A DNA stretch of 64,000 bases from Vibrio algarum (GCF_028204155.1 NZ_JAQLOI010000001.1:1116001-1180000), one strand, 5' to 3'; positions 8,814 to 17,329 are shown, counted from the first letter of the stretch. Program-made: numbers and translations. The notes: generated by a model from the letters alone, not told the origin.

Positions 8814-10916
8814 ATGAAAAACATAGTACATTTAATTAGTAAAAACTGCAGTTTGATCATTAAAGTGGGTCGAGTACCAGAAATTTTGCACTGGGGGCCT
8901 AAGATTCGTCAAATAGATCCCGATATGCTTTTATCTACAGAAAGGCCAATATCACAAGCACGATTAGATGTAGATGTGCCTTTAAGCCTATGTCCAGAAT
9001 TAGGAAGTGGTCACTTTAATGCTCCAGGGCTAGAAGGGCATCGTAATGGCAATGATTGGGCTCCGGTATTTGAAACCGTTGAGAGGAATGTTAGCGAAAA
9101 CAGCGCGACATTTACATTATCTGACGCAATAGCTCAGCTCAAGTTAGTCATCGACGTTAAGTTAGATTTTGAATCCGACGTGGTACAAAAACGAATTACA
9201 GTCACAAATATAGGTCATGATGAATACTCGTTAAGTAAATTATCATCAACATTGCCGGTGCCTCGTCATGCCACCAAGTTGATGAGCTTTCATGGCCGTT
9301 GGAGCCGAGAGTTTCAAACTCATAGGCAAGAATTTAGTCATGGTGGTTTTATGCAAGAAAACCGTCGTGGACGCACTTCTCATGAAAACTTCCCTGGGTT
9401 AATGCTTGGTGATGATCATTTTAGCGAGCAATCGGGTCAAGTGTGGGGCTTTCACTTAGGTTGGAGTGGTAATCATCAATTGCGGGCGGACGTTAAAAGT
9501 GATGGTCGACGCTTTGTACAAGCAGGCGAACTACTATTTTCTGGTGAGTCAATATTAGCAGCAGAAGAGTCCTATACAACGCCCTGGCTTTATGGCTGTT
9601 ATAGCAATTCAGGATTAAATGGCATATCGGATCGCTTTCACCGCTTTGTCCGTACTAATATTTTAAAATTCCCTGTAAACAAGCCTCGTCCAGTTCATCT
9701 GAATACGTGGGAAGGTATTTATTTTGACCATAAGCCTGAATATATCAAAGAGATGGCATCTGAAGCCTCGAGAATGGGGGTGGAGCGTTTCATCATTGAT
9801 GACGGCTGGTTTATAGGAAGAGATGGAGAACGAACAGCGCTAGGTGATTGGTATTTAGACGAGAAAAAGTACCCAGAAGGCTTAGAACCCGTTATTCAAC
9901 ACGTGAATGATCAAGGGATGGAGTTTGGCCTTTGGGTTGAGCCTGAGATGATAAGTAAAGAATCGATACTTTACCGTAACCATCCAGATTGGGTGCTTGA
10001 ACTAAAAGGTTATCATCAACCATCGGGCCGCTGGCAGTATGTGCTTGACCTACAAAATCCGGATTGTTTTGCGTACTTATTTGAACGTCTAGATTCATTG
10101 TTATCTCAATATAACATCGCGTATTTAAAGTGGGATATGAACCGTGAACTAGTACAGCCGGGCCATGAAGGTCGTCCTGCGGTACATGGTCAAACTCAAG
10201 CACTGTATAGATTGCTAGATCGTTTATTAGAGGCACATCCAGAAGTAGAGATTGAATCATGCTCGTCTGGTGGCGGCCGTATTGATTTCGAAATTCTGAA
10301 ACGAACCCATAGGTTCTGGGCATCGGATTGTAATGACGCACTTGAGCGTCAGACCATTCAGCGTGGAATGAGCTATTTCTTTCCACCGGAAGTGATGGGA
10401 GCTCATATTGGGCCGGATGAAGCTCATACGACTCGCCGCTGTCATCATATCAATATGCGTGGCATGACAGCACTTTCTGGTCACATGGGAGTTGAGCTTG
10501 ATCCTGTGAAAGTACCAGAAGAAGAGAAATTAGCGTTTGCAAAATATATCGCATTGCATAAAGAGTTTCGTCAACTATTGCATACTGGTCGTAGTTTTAG
10601 ATTGAATGCCTCTGACAAGCGCCAACACATTTACGGTGTTAAAGGTCATGAAGAGTTGGTTATTACTGTATGTCAGTTAGCGATGCCTGAATATGCGTTA
10701 CCGACGCCACTGCGGATTAGTTGTATAGATGTGGATGCAACGTATGAAGTTAAATTAGTTGAGATGCCTGAAACAAGCTTCCAATTGATGAAGCAGCGTC
10801 CACAATGGCTAGATAAAACGTTAACATTAAGTGGCGATAATCTTAAAGAAATAGGTTTGACACTTCCTATTCTTGACCCTGAATCAGCTTTGATGGTCCA
10901 CCTTAAAAAGATATGA
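8814..10916 (+). CDS. alpha-galactosidase, GH36
   Basis: Cytoplasmic-type alpha-galactosidase of 700 residues without signal peptide; it releases galactose from melibiose, raffinose and similar alpha-galactosides. The N-terminal beta-sandwich (about 1-280) is followed by the catalytic TIM barrel. The barrel carries FIIDDGWF (326-333), the nucleophile Asp441 in YLKWDMNRE, the substrate-binding ESCSSGGGRID (481-491) and the acid/base region FWASDCND, probably Asp505. A C-terminal beta domain closes the protein. The match to bacterial AgaA/RafA-type enzymes is strong. The upstream repressor and operator pair imply substrate induction. No dedicated alpha-galactoside transporter is visible in the window. 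Confidence 0.93.
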   Translation: MKNIVHLISKNCSLIIKVGRVPEILHWGPKIRQIDPDMLLSTERPISQARLDVDVPLSLCPELGSGHFNAPGLEGHRNGNDWAPVFETVERNVSENSATFTLSDAIAQLKLVIDVKLDFESDVVQKRITVTNIGHDEYSLSKLSSTLPVPRHATKLMSFHGRWSREFQTHRQEFSHGGFMQENRRGRTSHENFPGLMLGDDHFSEQSGQVWGFHLGWSGNHQLRADVKSDGRRFVQAGELLFSGESILAAEESYTTPWLYGCYSNSGLNGISDRFHRFVRTNILKFPVNKPRPVHLNTWEGIYFDHKPEYIKEMASEASRMGVERFIIDDGWFIGRDGERTALGDWYLDEKKYPEGLEPVIQHVNDQGMEFGLWVEPEMISKESILYRNHPDWVLELKGYHQPSGRWQYVLDLQNPDCFAYLFERLDSLLSQYNIAYLKWDMNRELVQPGHEGRPAVHGQTQALYRLLDRLLEAHPEVEIESCSSGGGRIDFEILKRTHRFWASDCNDALERQTIQRGMSYFFPPEVMGAHIGPDEAHTTRRCHHINMRGMTALSGHMGVELDPVKVPEEEKLAFAKYIALHKEFRQLLHTGRSFRLNASDKRQHIYGVKGHEELVITVCQLAMPEYALPTPLRISCIDVDATYEVKLVEMPETSFQLMKQRPQWLDKTLTLSGDNLKEIGLTLPILDPESALMVHLKKI

Positions 10917-10936
10917 ATGTTTCGTAGTGTAGGTAA

Positions 10937-11085
10937 GTAGAGTCCTTTCTCTACATAGTCTGTTCTAGAGTTCGCTCTAGTTGAGAGGAACTTAACGTTT
11001 GCGCTCATGCCTGAGGGGGAAGCCGTTAAGGAAATCTGTTAGTGATTTCATCACTTTAAACCCAAGTTTATGCTTGGGTTTTTTT
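10937..11085 (+). ncRNA. candidate structured RNA ending in a rho-independent terminator
   Basis: Between the alpha-galactosidase stop and galE lies a chain of hairpins. H1 is GTAGAG-tccttt-CTCTAC (10937-10954). H2 is CTAGAG-ttcg-CTCTAG with a UUCG loop (10965-10980). H3 is CTTAACG/CGTTAAG (10991-11030) enclosing CTCA-tgcc-TGAG. H4 is AGTGA-tttca-TCACT (11041-11055). The terminator is at 11058-11085. Arms of H1 and H2 are nearly interchangeable, so alternative pairings are possible. It may be a 3' UTR-derived sRNA, an independent sRNA or just a structured 3' UTR. I do not recognise it as a known family. Confidence 0.4.
11058..11085 (+). terminator. rho-independent terminator downstream of the alpha-galactosidase
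   Basis: AAACCCAAG-tttatg-CTTGGGTTT stem-loop followed by a T run. It ends the transcript about 140 bases after the alpha-galactosidase stop. Confidence 0.9.
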
Positions 11086-11215
11086 ATGTTTTCAAAAACA
11101 CAAGTCATGAAAAGGACTTGTGGCTGATGTTTACACTTTATCAGTTTTCGATATACAGCCGCTAACCATCTAAAATTTTTAACAAAATAGAAAAATAGTA
11201 GTGATGAAACTTTTT

Positions 11216-11231
11216 GTGGAAACGTTTACAC
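11216..11231. promoter_or_regulatory. GalR operator upstream of galE
   Basis: GTGGAAACGTTTACAC matches the known GalR/GalS consensus GTGNAANCGNTTNCAC at all defined positions. It lies directly upstream of a CRP-like site, as the external operator does in the E. coli gal promoter. galR is encoded in this window at 16331-17329. Confidence 0.8.
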
Positions 11232-11233
11232 TA

Positions 11234-11249
11234 TTTGAGTTTGATCACA
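11234..11249. promoter_or_regulatory. CRP-cAMP site of the gal promoter
   Basis: TTTGAGTTTGATCACA fits TGTGA-N6-TCACA with one mismatch. With its centre at about -41.5 the start would fall near 11283, with TACACT at 11271-11276 as a possible -10 box. A 7-bp inverted repeat AGAGGCT-gat-AGCCTCT (11255-11271) abuts that box. Confidence 0.6.
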
Positions 11250-11365
11250 GCAACAGAGGCTGATAGCCTCTACACTTCATATATCTTCTATAAGAGTGCT
11301 CTCCTTAATAGGCTGTGCTTATAGATTTTTAATTTCTGCGCTACATAGCGAAAAGTGAGGCTAAT

Positions 11366-12376
11366 GTGAAAGTTTTAGTTACTGGTGGAATGGGATACAT
11401 AGGAAGTCATACATGTGTACAAATGTTGGAAGCAGGCATTGAGCCCATAATTCTTGATAACCTTTGCAATAGTAAAACAGCCGTACTTGATCGAATAGAA
11501 GCGCTTACGAATGTTCGTCCGGAATTCTATGAGGGTGACATCCGCGATGAAGCGTTTTTGAATAAAGTATTTTCTGAACATCAGATTGATTCAGTTATTC
11601 ACTTTGCCGGCTTAAAAGCTGTCGGTGAGTCGGTTGCAAAACCTCTTGAATATTACGACAACAATGTAAACGGTTCCCTAGTCTTAGCTAGAGCAATGCG
11701 CACGGCAGGTGTAAAGAGCATAGTATTTAGTTCTTCTGCCACTGTTTATGGTGATCCAGAAATCGTTCCGATAACAGAAGACTCTCCAGTAGGTGCGACA
11801 ACAAACCCATATGGCCGCAGTAAATATATGGTTGAGGGTGTGTTGACCGATTTCTTTGACGCCCAACCAGATTGGAGTATCACACTACTCCGTTATTTTA
11901 ACCCTGTAGGGGCTCACCCGTCAGGAACCATGGGAGAAGACCCTCAAGGCATTCCAAATAACTTGATGCCATTTATTGCTCAAGTAGCCGTTGGTCGCCG
12001 TGAAAAACTAGCGGTATTTGGCGACGACTACCCAACCCCAGATGGTACGGGTGTACGTGATTACATTCACGTAATGGACTTGGCTGATGGGCACATTGCC
12101 GCACTCAATTCAGTAGGCAAAAAATCAGGTCTTCATATTTACAACTTAGGTACAGGTAAAGGTTCTAGCGTATTGGAAATGGTAGAGGCGTTCGCTCAAG
12201 CATGTGAGAAGCCAGTACCTTATGAAATCTGTCCACGTCGTCCAGGTGATATAGCAGAATGTTGGGCTAGCACCGAAAAGGCAGAAAAGGACCTTGGTTG
12301 GAAGGCTACCCGAACTGTCGTGGAAATGACGGCTGATACTTGGAATTGGCAATCTAAAAACCCACAAGGGTATTAA
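11366..12376 (+). CDS. galE: UDP-glucose 4-epimerase
   Basis: Interconverts UDP-galactose and UDP-glucose with bound NAD+ (Leloir pathway). It has 336 residues, the normal length. The Rossmann motif TGGMGYIGSHT lies at 6-16, the catalytic Ser124 in FSSSATVYG and the Tyr149-x3-Lys153 pair in NPYGRSKYM. The start is GTG 11366, with GTGAGG as ribosome site 6 bases upstream. It is the first gene of the operon galE-galT-galK-galM, preceded by a GalR operator and CRP site. A hairpin after the stop separates it from galT. Confidence 0.96.
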   Translation: MKVLVTGGMGYIGSHTCVQMLEAGIEPIILDNLCNSKTAVLDRIEALTNVRPEFYEGDIRDEAFLNKVFSEHQIDSVIHFAGLKAVGESVAKPLEYYDNNVNGSLVLARAMRTAGVKSIVFSSSATVYGDPEIVPITEDSPVGATTNPYGRSKYMVEGVLTDFFDAQPDWSITLLRYFNPVGAHPSGTMGEDPQGIPNNLMPFIAQVAVGRREKLAVFGDDYPTPDGTGVRDYIHVMDLADGHIAALNSVGKKSGLHIYNLGTGKGSSVLEMVEAFAQACEKPVPYEICPRRPGDIAECWASTEKAEKDLGWKATRTVVEMTADTWNWQSKNPQGY

Positions 12377-12387
12377 TTAAATCTATG

Positions 12388-12415
12388 ACTAGATGCTCAT
12401 TGAGCATCTAGTTTT
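12388..12415 (+). terminator. intercistronic hairpin between galE and galT (possible attenuator)
   Basis: A near-continuous palindrome, ACTAGATGCTCA and TGAGCATCTAGT with a 1-base centre, is followed by TTTT. It lies 12 bases after the galE stop. As RNA it would fold into a stem of 9-10 bp with a small loop. The short U tract suggests partial termination or an mRNA end-protecting stem. Confidence 0.55.
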
Positions 12416-12437
12416 CAAAATATTATCGAGAACCTAT

Positions 12438-13493
12438 ATGTCTGAAATAAAATTTAACCCAGTAGATCATCCTCACCGTCGTTATAACCCCTTAACTGGT
12501 CAATGGATTTTAGTGTCACCGCATAGAGCAAAACGTCCTTGGAGTGGTCAAGATGAAAAGCCTGATACGGCTGAACTTCCTAACTATGAAGAGAGCTGTT
12601 TTCTTTGTGCTGGTAACACACGTATTTCTGGTGATAAAAACCCAGATTATGAAGGCACGTTCGTTTTTGGTAATGATTTTGCGGCATTAATGACGGATTC
12701 TCCAGATGCTCCTGAATCTAATAATCCTTTGTTTAAAACTCAAGGTGTACGCGGTCTTAGTAGGGTTATTTGCTTTTCACCAGATCACAGTAAAACACTA
12801 CCCGAACTACCAGTGAATAAAATTCGTGGTGTGATTGATACTTGGAACGAACAGATTGAAGAATTAGGAAAAGAATACCTTTGGGTTCAAGCATTTGAAA
12901 ACAAGGGTGAAACGATGGGGTGTTCTCAACCTCATCCACATGGACAAATTTGGGCCAATAGCTTTTTGCCAAATGAAATAGAACGTAAAGAGAAGAACCT
13001 AAAAGAGTATTACGAAAAGCAGGGTACGAATCTTCTTGTCGATTATGTTGAAGCCGAAATGAAAGACGGCGAGCGCACTGTTGTTGAAACAGAACATTGG
13101 ATAGCTGTTGTTCCTTATTGGGCGGCATGGCCTTTTGAAACGATGCTACTTCCTAAAACGCATATTCGTCGTATGAGTGAGTTAACGGACGAACAACGTG
13201 ATGATCTAGCCGTCGCGATTAAGAAGCTTACAAGTCGATACGACAACTTGTTTGAATGCTCATTCCCTTACTCTATGGGGTGGCATTATGCGCCTTTCTT
13301 TGAAGAGGGAACGGATATCGACCATTGGCAACTTCATGCGCTGTTCTATCCACCACTGCTGCGTAGTGCATCAATACGCAAGTTTATGGTTGGTTACGAA
13401 ATGTTGGCTGAGTCTCAGCGTGATCTCACCGCAGAGCAAGCTGCTAAAAAACTTCGTGATTTAAGCGATGTTCATTTTAAAGAGCAGAAGTAA
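12438..13493 (+). CDS. galT: galactose-1-phosphate uridylyltransferase
   Basis: Transfers UMP between UDP-glucose and galactose 1-phosphate. It has 351 residues from ATG 12438. This start gives MSEIKFNPVDHPHRRYNP, matching the E. coli N-terminus, and has CGAGAA just upstream; an upstream in-frame ATG at 12393 lies inside the intercistronic hairpin and is rejected. The zinc-binding CFLCAGN (54-60) and the active-site HPHGQIWAN, with nucleophile His168, are present. The C-terminal part carries HWQLHALFYPP. Second gene of the gal operon. Confidence 0.95.
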   Translation: MSEIKFNPVDHPHRRYNPLTGQWILVSPHRAKRPWSGQDEKPDTAELPNYEESCFLCAGNTRISGDKNPDYEGTFVFGNDFAALMTDSPDAPESNNPLFKTQGVRGLSRVICFSPDHSKTLPELPVNKIRGVIDTWNEQIEELGKEYLWVQAFENKGETMGCSQPHPHGQIWANSFLPNEIERKEKNLKEYYEKQGTNLLVDYVEAEMKDGERTVVETEHWIAVVPYWAAWPFETMLLPKTHIRRMSELTDEQRDDLAVAIKKLTSRYDNLFECSFPYSMGWHYAPFFEEGTDIDHWQLHALFYPPLLRSASIRKFMVGYEMLAESQRDLTAEQAAKKLRDLSDVHFKEQK

Positions 13494-13513
13494 TTATCCA
13501 TTAAGAATGATGG

Positions 13514-13547
13514 TTCTCAACTTTCCCCGAAATTGACGAGTTGAGAA
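13514..13547. repeat. inverted repeat between galT and galK
   Basis: TTCTCAACT (13514-13522) and AGTTGAGAA (13539-13547) form a 9-bp stem with a 16-nt loop in the galT-galK gap. There is no T tract, so mRNA stability or processing is more likely than termination. Confidence 0.4.
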
Positions 13548-13576
13548 TCAAACTAAAATTAAAAGAGAAATTGACT

Positions 13577-14728
13577 ATGACTACATTATCTAACAGCGTG
13601 AAGGCTTCATTTAGCAGTGTGCTAGGTTATGAAGCTACACATCTTATTCAGGCTCCGGGTCGAGTTAACCTTATTGGTGAACATACGGATTACAATGACG
13701 GTTTTGTGCTTCCTTGTGCTATTAATTATCAAACGGTTGTTGCAGCAGCAAAACGAGATGACAACATTGTTCGTGTAATTTCCGTTGATTACGATAATGA
13801 AGTCGACGAATTTGACTTAACTAAAGAGATTGCCTTTCAAGAAAATCGTATGTGGGCAAACTACATACGCGGTGTTGTGAAATGCCTTATGGAGCGCGGC
13901 CATGAGTTTAAAGGCGCTGATATATCTGTTAGTGGCAACGTTCCTCAAGGTGCTGGTTTGAGCTCTTCTGCTGCACTAGAGGTGGTTATTGGTCAAACAT
14001 TTAAAGAGTTATATGCGTTAGATATTAGCCAAGCTGAGATAGCATTAAATGGTCAACAAGCAGAAAATGAGTTTGTAGGGTGTAATTGTGGAATTATGGA
14101 TCAGCTTATTTCTGCTGAAGGTAAAGAACATCACGCCTTATTGATCGATTGCCGATCACTTGAAACAAAGGCGGTTTCAATGCCTACGGATATGTCTGTC
14201 GTTATCATTAACTCTAACAAAAAACGTGGTTTAGTTGATAGTGAATACAACACTCGTCGTGAGCAGTGTGAAGAGGCTGCACGTATATTTGGTGTGAAGG
14301 CGTTAAGAGACGTCACTATAGACCAATTTAAAGCACGTGAATCAGAATTAGACCCAGTCGTTGCTGATCGTGCAAGACATGTGATCACAGAGAATGACCG
14401 CACCGTGGAAGCGGCTGAGGCATTAAGAAACGGTGATATGAAGCGAATGGGAGAACTTATGGCCCAATCTCACGCTTCTATGCGAGACGACTTCGAAATT
14501 ACTGTTAAAGAGATAGATACTCTGGTAGATATGATAAAAGAAGTTATCGGTGACCAAGGTGGCGTGCGTATGACTGGCGGTGGCTTTGGCGGTTGTATTG
14601 TTGCTCTTGTACCACCTGTACTTGTTGATAGCGTAAAAGAAACCATAGAAGAAAAATATGAAGCTGCAACTGGTCTTAAAGAGTCTATCTATGTGTGCCA
14701 AGCAAAAGATGGAGCAGGACTAGCTTAG
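13577..14728 (+). CDS. galK: galactokinase
   Basis: Phosphorylates alpha-D-galactose with ATP (first Leloir step after mutarotation); GHMP kinase fold. It has 383 residues from ATG 13577, which has AAGAGAAA upstream and fits the family N-terminus; a TTG at 13541 in the same frame would add 12 lysine-rich residues and lies within the inverted repeat. Motifs are GRVNLIGEHTDYNDG (substrate site), VPQGAGLSSSAALEV (ATP loop), NCGIMDQ with the catalytic Asp, and MTGGGFGGC near the C-terminus. Third gene of the gal operon. Confidence 0.95.
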   Translation: MTTLSNSVKASFSSVLGYEATHLIQAPGRVNLIGEHTDYNDGFVLPCAINYQTVVAAAKRDDNIVRVISVDYDNEVDEFDLTKEIAFQENRMWANYIRGVVKCLMERGHEFKGADISVSGNVPQGAGLSSSAALEVVIGQTFKELYALDISQAEIALNGQQAENEFVGCNCGIMDQLISAEGKEHHALLIDCRSLETKAVSMPTDMSVVIINSNKKRGLVDSEYNTRREQCEEAARIFGVKALRDVTIDQFKARESELDPVVADRARHVITENDRTVEAAEALRNGDMKRMGELMAQSHASMRDDFEITVKEIDTLVDMIKEVIGDQGGVRMTGGGFGGCIVALVPPVLVDSVKETIEEKYEAATGLKESIYVCQAKDGAGLA

Positions 14729-14761
14729 TAGCATTACTACGAAAAAAGGTAATGAATTGTC

Positions 14762-15817
14762 ATGGCTGACACACTAATTGAAACTATGACGAAAGAGGCT
14801 GCCTTTGATGGGCAGCCTGCGTCGTTAATTGAGCTTAAAAACAAATCTGGAATGTCTATTACCCTAATGGATATTGGTGCAACTTGGCTTAGTTGTGTTC
14901 TACCCGTTGGTAAAAAGGGTAGAGAGGTATTGCTAGGGACGTCAAATATGGAAGACTTTAAAAATATGTCTTCATATATGGGAGTAACGGCAGGTAGATT
15001 TGCCAATCGAATTGCTTCAGGTCAATTTGAGATTGATGATAAAAAGTATCAACTTTTAACCAATCAGGCTGGTAATACACTGCATGGAGGCCCTGAAGGG
15101 TTCAATGCAAGACGTTGGAAAATTGCTTCTCAGGGAACCAATTTTGTCCAATTTAACTTAGTTTCTCCTGATGGAGACCAAGGCTTTCCAGGTAACCTTG
15201 ATGTCTTTGTTACCTATCAGCTGAGCGAAGATAATCAAGTTGTTATTAGCTATAAAGCATCAACAGATAAAGCGACACCTATCAACCTAACTAACCATGC
15301 TTATTTTAATCTACAAGGTGAGTCCTCTGGCAAAGATTGTAAAACATACTCTTTGCAAATTAATGCTGATTCTTATTTACCAACCAACGATACGGGCATA
15401 CCACTAGGTTCATTAGCACCTGTAATGGGGACTGGATTTGATTTTCGCGTAGCGAAGACGATAGGACAAGATTTACTAGCCGACGAGCAACAGCAACCTG
15501 CTCAAGGGTACGATCATTCCTTCTTTTTAAACTCAGAATGTCGTGAAGGTGGGTGTGCCGCAATGGTCACCACGGCGGACAAAAAAGTTAAAATGAGTGT
15601 GTATACCAATAAGCCCGCTATTCAGCTTTATACCGGAAACTGGCTGGCTGGAGAAAAAGGCAGAAAAGGTAAAGAGTATAAATCGTACGCTGGTGTTGCT
15701 TTGGAAACACAGTTTTTACCTGATTCTCCCAATCATCCTGAATGGACACAAGAAAGTTCGATTCTGCGTCCTGGGGAAGAATACAGTTATCAAACGCGGC
15801 ATCTATTTGAGTTTTAA
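14762..15817 (+). CDS. galM: aldose 1-epimerase (galactose mutarotase)
   Basis: Interconverts the alpha and beta anomers of galactose and supplies the alpha form to GalK. It has 351 residues. The beta-sandwich signatures are present: GRFANRIASG, NTLHGGPEGFNARRW, the catalytic His in NLTNHAYFNLQG, GYDHSFFL and the catalytic Glu in GVALETQFLPDSPNHPEW. It is the last gene of the gal operon, 33 bases after galK, and a terminator follows 6 bases after its stop. Confidence 0.95.
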   Translation: MADTLIETMTKEAAFDGQPASLIELKNKSGMSITLMDIGATWLSCVLPVGKKGREVLLGTSNMEDFKNMSSYMGVTAGRFANRIASGQFEIDDKKYQLLTNQAGNTLHGGPEGFNARRWKIASQGTNFVQFNLVSPDGDQGFPGNLDVFVTYQLSEDNQVVISYKASTDKATPINLTNHAYFNLQGESSGKDCKTYSLQINADSYLPTNDTGIPLGSLAPVMGTGFDFRVAKTIGQDLLADEQQQPAQGYDHSFFLNSECREGGCAAMVTTADKKVKMSVYTNKPAIQLYTGNWLAGEKGRKGKEYKSYAGVALETQFLPDSPNHPEWTQESSILRPGEEYSYQTRHLFEF

Positions 15818-16288
15818 ATAGCAAAAGGTCACTTTAGAAGTGACCTTTTTTATTGCTAAGTATAAAGGGAAGAGGTTATTTTTTTCTTGGCTAAGCATGT
15901 CTATTTCACGAATTTCTCGTGCTTTTACGTAGTCATCGTTCTGCGTGTTAATATTATCTAAATGCCTTTCGGTAAATTCTGCTGTTTTACCAACAAAATG
16001 TCGACATCCGCCTTCCGACTGTTTGATATCGCTGCACAGCGTCGAGCCAAAAGCAGTCAAAAACTCATTGGCTACTTGAGCCGAGTGTTGACCTTCGCCA
16101 AGCACTATTTGAGCGGCGTAAAGTGCACCACAAGTACCTCCTTTAGCTCGGCCTCCACCTGCTACAGTCGCAGAGCGAATAACTAATTCTGGCATTCCAG
16201 ACTCAGGTTGAAAAGCTTTTAAGACAGCTTGTGCACAGTTATAGCCGTCTTCTCCGTGGAAATAGTCTGATGCTTGTTTGTTTTTCAT
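15803..16288 (-). CDS. C_GCAxxG_C_C family protein, 3' end probably frameshifted
   Basis: Small cysteine-motif protein of the C_GCAxxG_C_C family, 161 residues as read; the function is not established, though redox or metal binding is often suggested. Visible are YNCAQAVL near residue 20, GGTCGALYAA near 55 and the later cysteines in LCSDIKQSEGGCRHF. The last 25 residues are read through the gal terminator and the ORF overlaps galM by 15 bases. If the T7 run at 15879-15885 were T8, the protein would end at a TAA at 15876-15878 as MLSQEKK, about 137 residues, before the terminator. That is the more natural end. It is convergent with galM and upstream of galR. Confidence 0.75.
   Translation of the reverse strand: MKNKQASDYFHGEDGYNCAQAVLKAFQPESGMPELVIRSATVAGGGRAKGGTCGALYAAQIVLGEGQHSAQVANEFLTAFGSTLCSDIKQSEGGCRHFVGKTAEFTERHLDNINTQNDDYVKAREIREIDMLSQEKNNLFPLYLAIKKVTSKVTFCYLKLK
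15823..15851 (+). terminator. terminator of the gal operon, usable in both directions
   Basis: A 12-bp stem AAAAGGTCACTT / AAGTGACCTTTT with a 3-nt loop is followed by T on the plus strand. The minus strand also ends in T bases, so it may serve the convergent C_GCAxxG_C_C gene, whose present ORF reads into it. Confidence 0.85.
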
Positions 16289-16330
16289 TTGGCTCCACCA
16301 CAGGGTTTTATTATCCTGAGTTCAGATTAA

Positions 16331-17329
16331 TTAGTGCTTTTCTACCGATTCTCTGCGTACTATCGTCGGAGAGAATCGATTTGCTTCAGGCTCTATATTC
16401 TCTTTTTTAGCGAGAGAGAGCGAAAGTCGGGCCGCTTTTTCCGCCATAAGTTGAATTGGATAACGTATGGTGGTTAGTTTTGGATGAATATAACGTGCAA
16501 TTAACCCATCATCGAAGCCAACAATAGACATCTCTTTTGGTACTTTCATGCCGTTTTCTTCAAATATAGAGATAGCACCTGCTGCCATATAGTCGTTGTA
16601 GGCTACGACGGCAGTGAAAGGAACAGACTTAGCCAAAAGATTGGTAGCCGCATACTCACCACCTTCACTGTTGGGTTCCCCATATTCAATGTGGCTTTTT
16701 GGTGCTTTTAGGTTGTTATCTTTCATTGCTGCCAAAAAACCTTCGATTCGTTCTTCGACATCTTCGATGGCGTGAGAAGAGGCGATACACGCAATTTTAG
16801 TGTGCCCGTGACGAATCAAAAACTCGGTGGCTAAATAGGACCCTTTACGGTTGTCTAAGGAGATGCATCTGTCGGCTAGTTCAGGAATGTGTCGGTTAAT
16901 GATCACCATACCGGGAACTTCGTTGGCAAAATCAATCAGCTCTTTGTCGGTTAGGCTTTTTGAATGGATGATTAACGATTCGCAACGGCTATTGATGAGA
17001 AGTTCAATGGAATCTCGTTCTAGTTTTGGGTCGTGGTAACCGTTACATATAAGGATATGTTTTCCATGATCCTGCGCTACGTTATCAATCGCTTTTACAG
17101 CGGTACCAAAGAATGGATCTGATACATCGGAAACAAGAACCCCAACCGTGTTAGTGGTTTGATTGACAAGCGCTCTTGCGTTGGCATTTGGTCGGTAACC
17201 TAACTTGCTCATCGCTGCTTTTACACAGTCTACAGAGGCTGCGCTCGCTTTAGGGGATTTGTTAATAACCCTTGATACCGTTGCGACTGAAACACCTGCT
17301 TCTCTCGCTACATCTTTGATTGTTGCCAT
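16331..17329 (-). CDS. galR: galactose repressor GalR
   Basis: LacI-family regulator of 332 residues. The helix-turn-helix is IKDVAREAGVSVATVSRVIN (3-22), then the hinge LGYRPNANARALVNQTTNTVG and the galactose-binding core with VSDPFFG, ILICNGYH, NDYMAAGAI and VGFDDGLIARY. Residue by residue it follows E. coli GalR, so orthology is very likely. A GalR consensus operator precedes galE, 5 kb away, and another palindrome with central AACGTT lies upstream of galR itself. The downstream neighbour on the same strand is the C_GCAxxG_C_C gene, 42 bases away. Confidence 0.93.
   Translation of the reverse strand: MATIKDVAREAGVSVATVSRVINKSPKASAASVDCVKAAMSKLGYRPNANARALVNQTTNTVGVLVSDVSDPFFGTAVKAIDNVAQDHGKHILICNGYHDPKLERDSIELLINSRCESLIIHSKSLTDKELIDFANEVPGMVIINRHIPELADRCISLDNRKGSYLATEFLIRHGHTKIACIASSHAIEDVEERIEGFLAAMKDNNLKAPKSHIEYGEPNSEGGEYAATNLLAKSVPFTAVVAYNDYMAAGAISIFEENGMKVPKEMSIVGFDDGLIARYIHPKLTTIRYPIQLMAEKAARLSLSLAKKENIEPEANRFSPTIVRRESVEKH

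Noticed and set aside
9892..10386. 164-codon minus-strand ORF inside the alpha-galactosidase gene
   Set aside because: Lies antisense within a well-conserved GH36 catalytic region and has no recognisable family; a shadow of the real gene.
10937..11085. Known riboswitch (c-di-GMP GEMM, TPP, glycine) or Spot 42 RNA
   Set aside because: None of the conserved core motifs I know for these RNAs is present.
11128..11140. GTTTACAC half-site as another GalR operator
   Set aside because: The partner half is not at the required distance; only one arm matches.
12393..12437. Upstream ATG start for galT
   Set aside because: It lies inside the galE-galT hairpin and adds 15 residues absent from GalT; ATG 12438 fits the family N-terminus.
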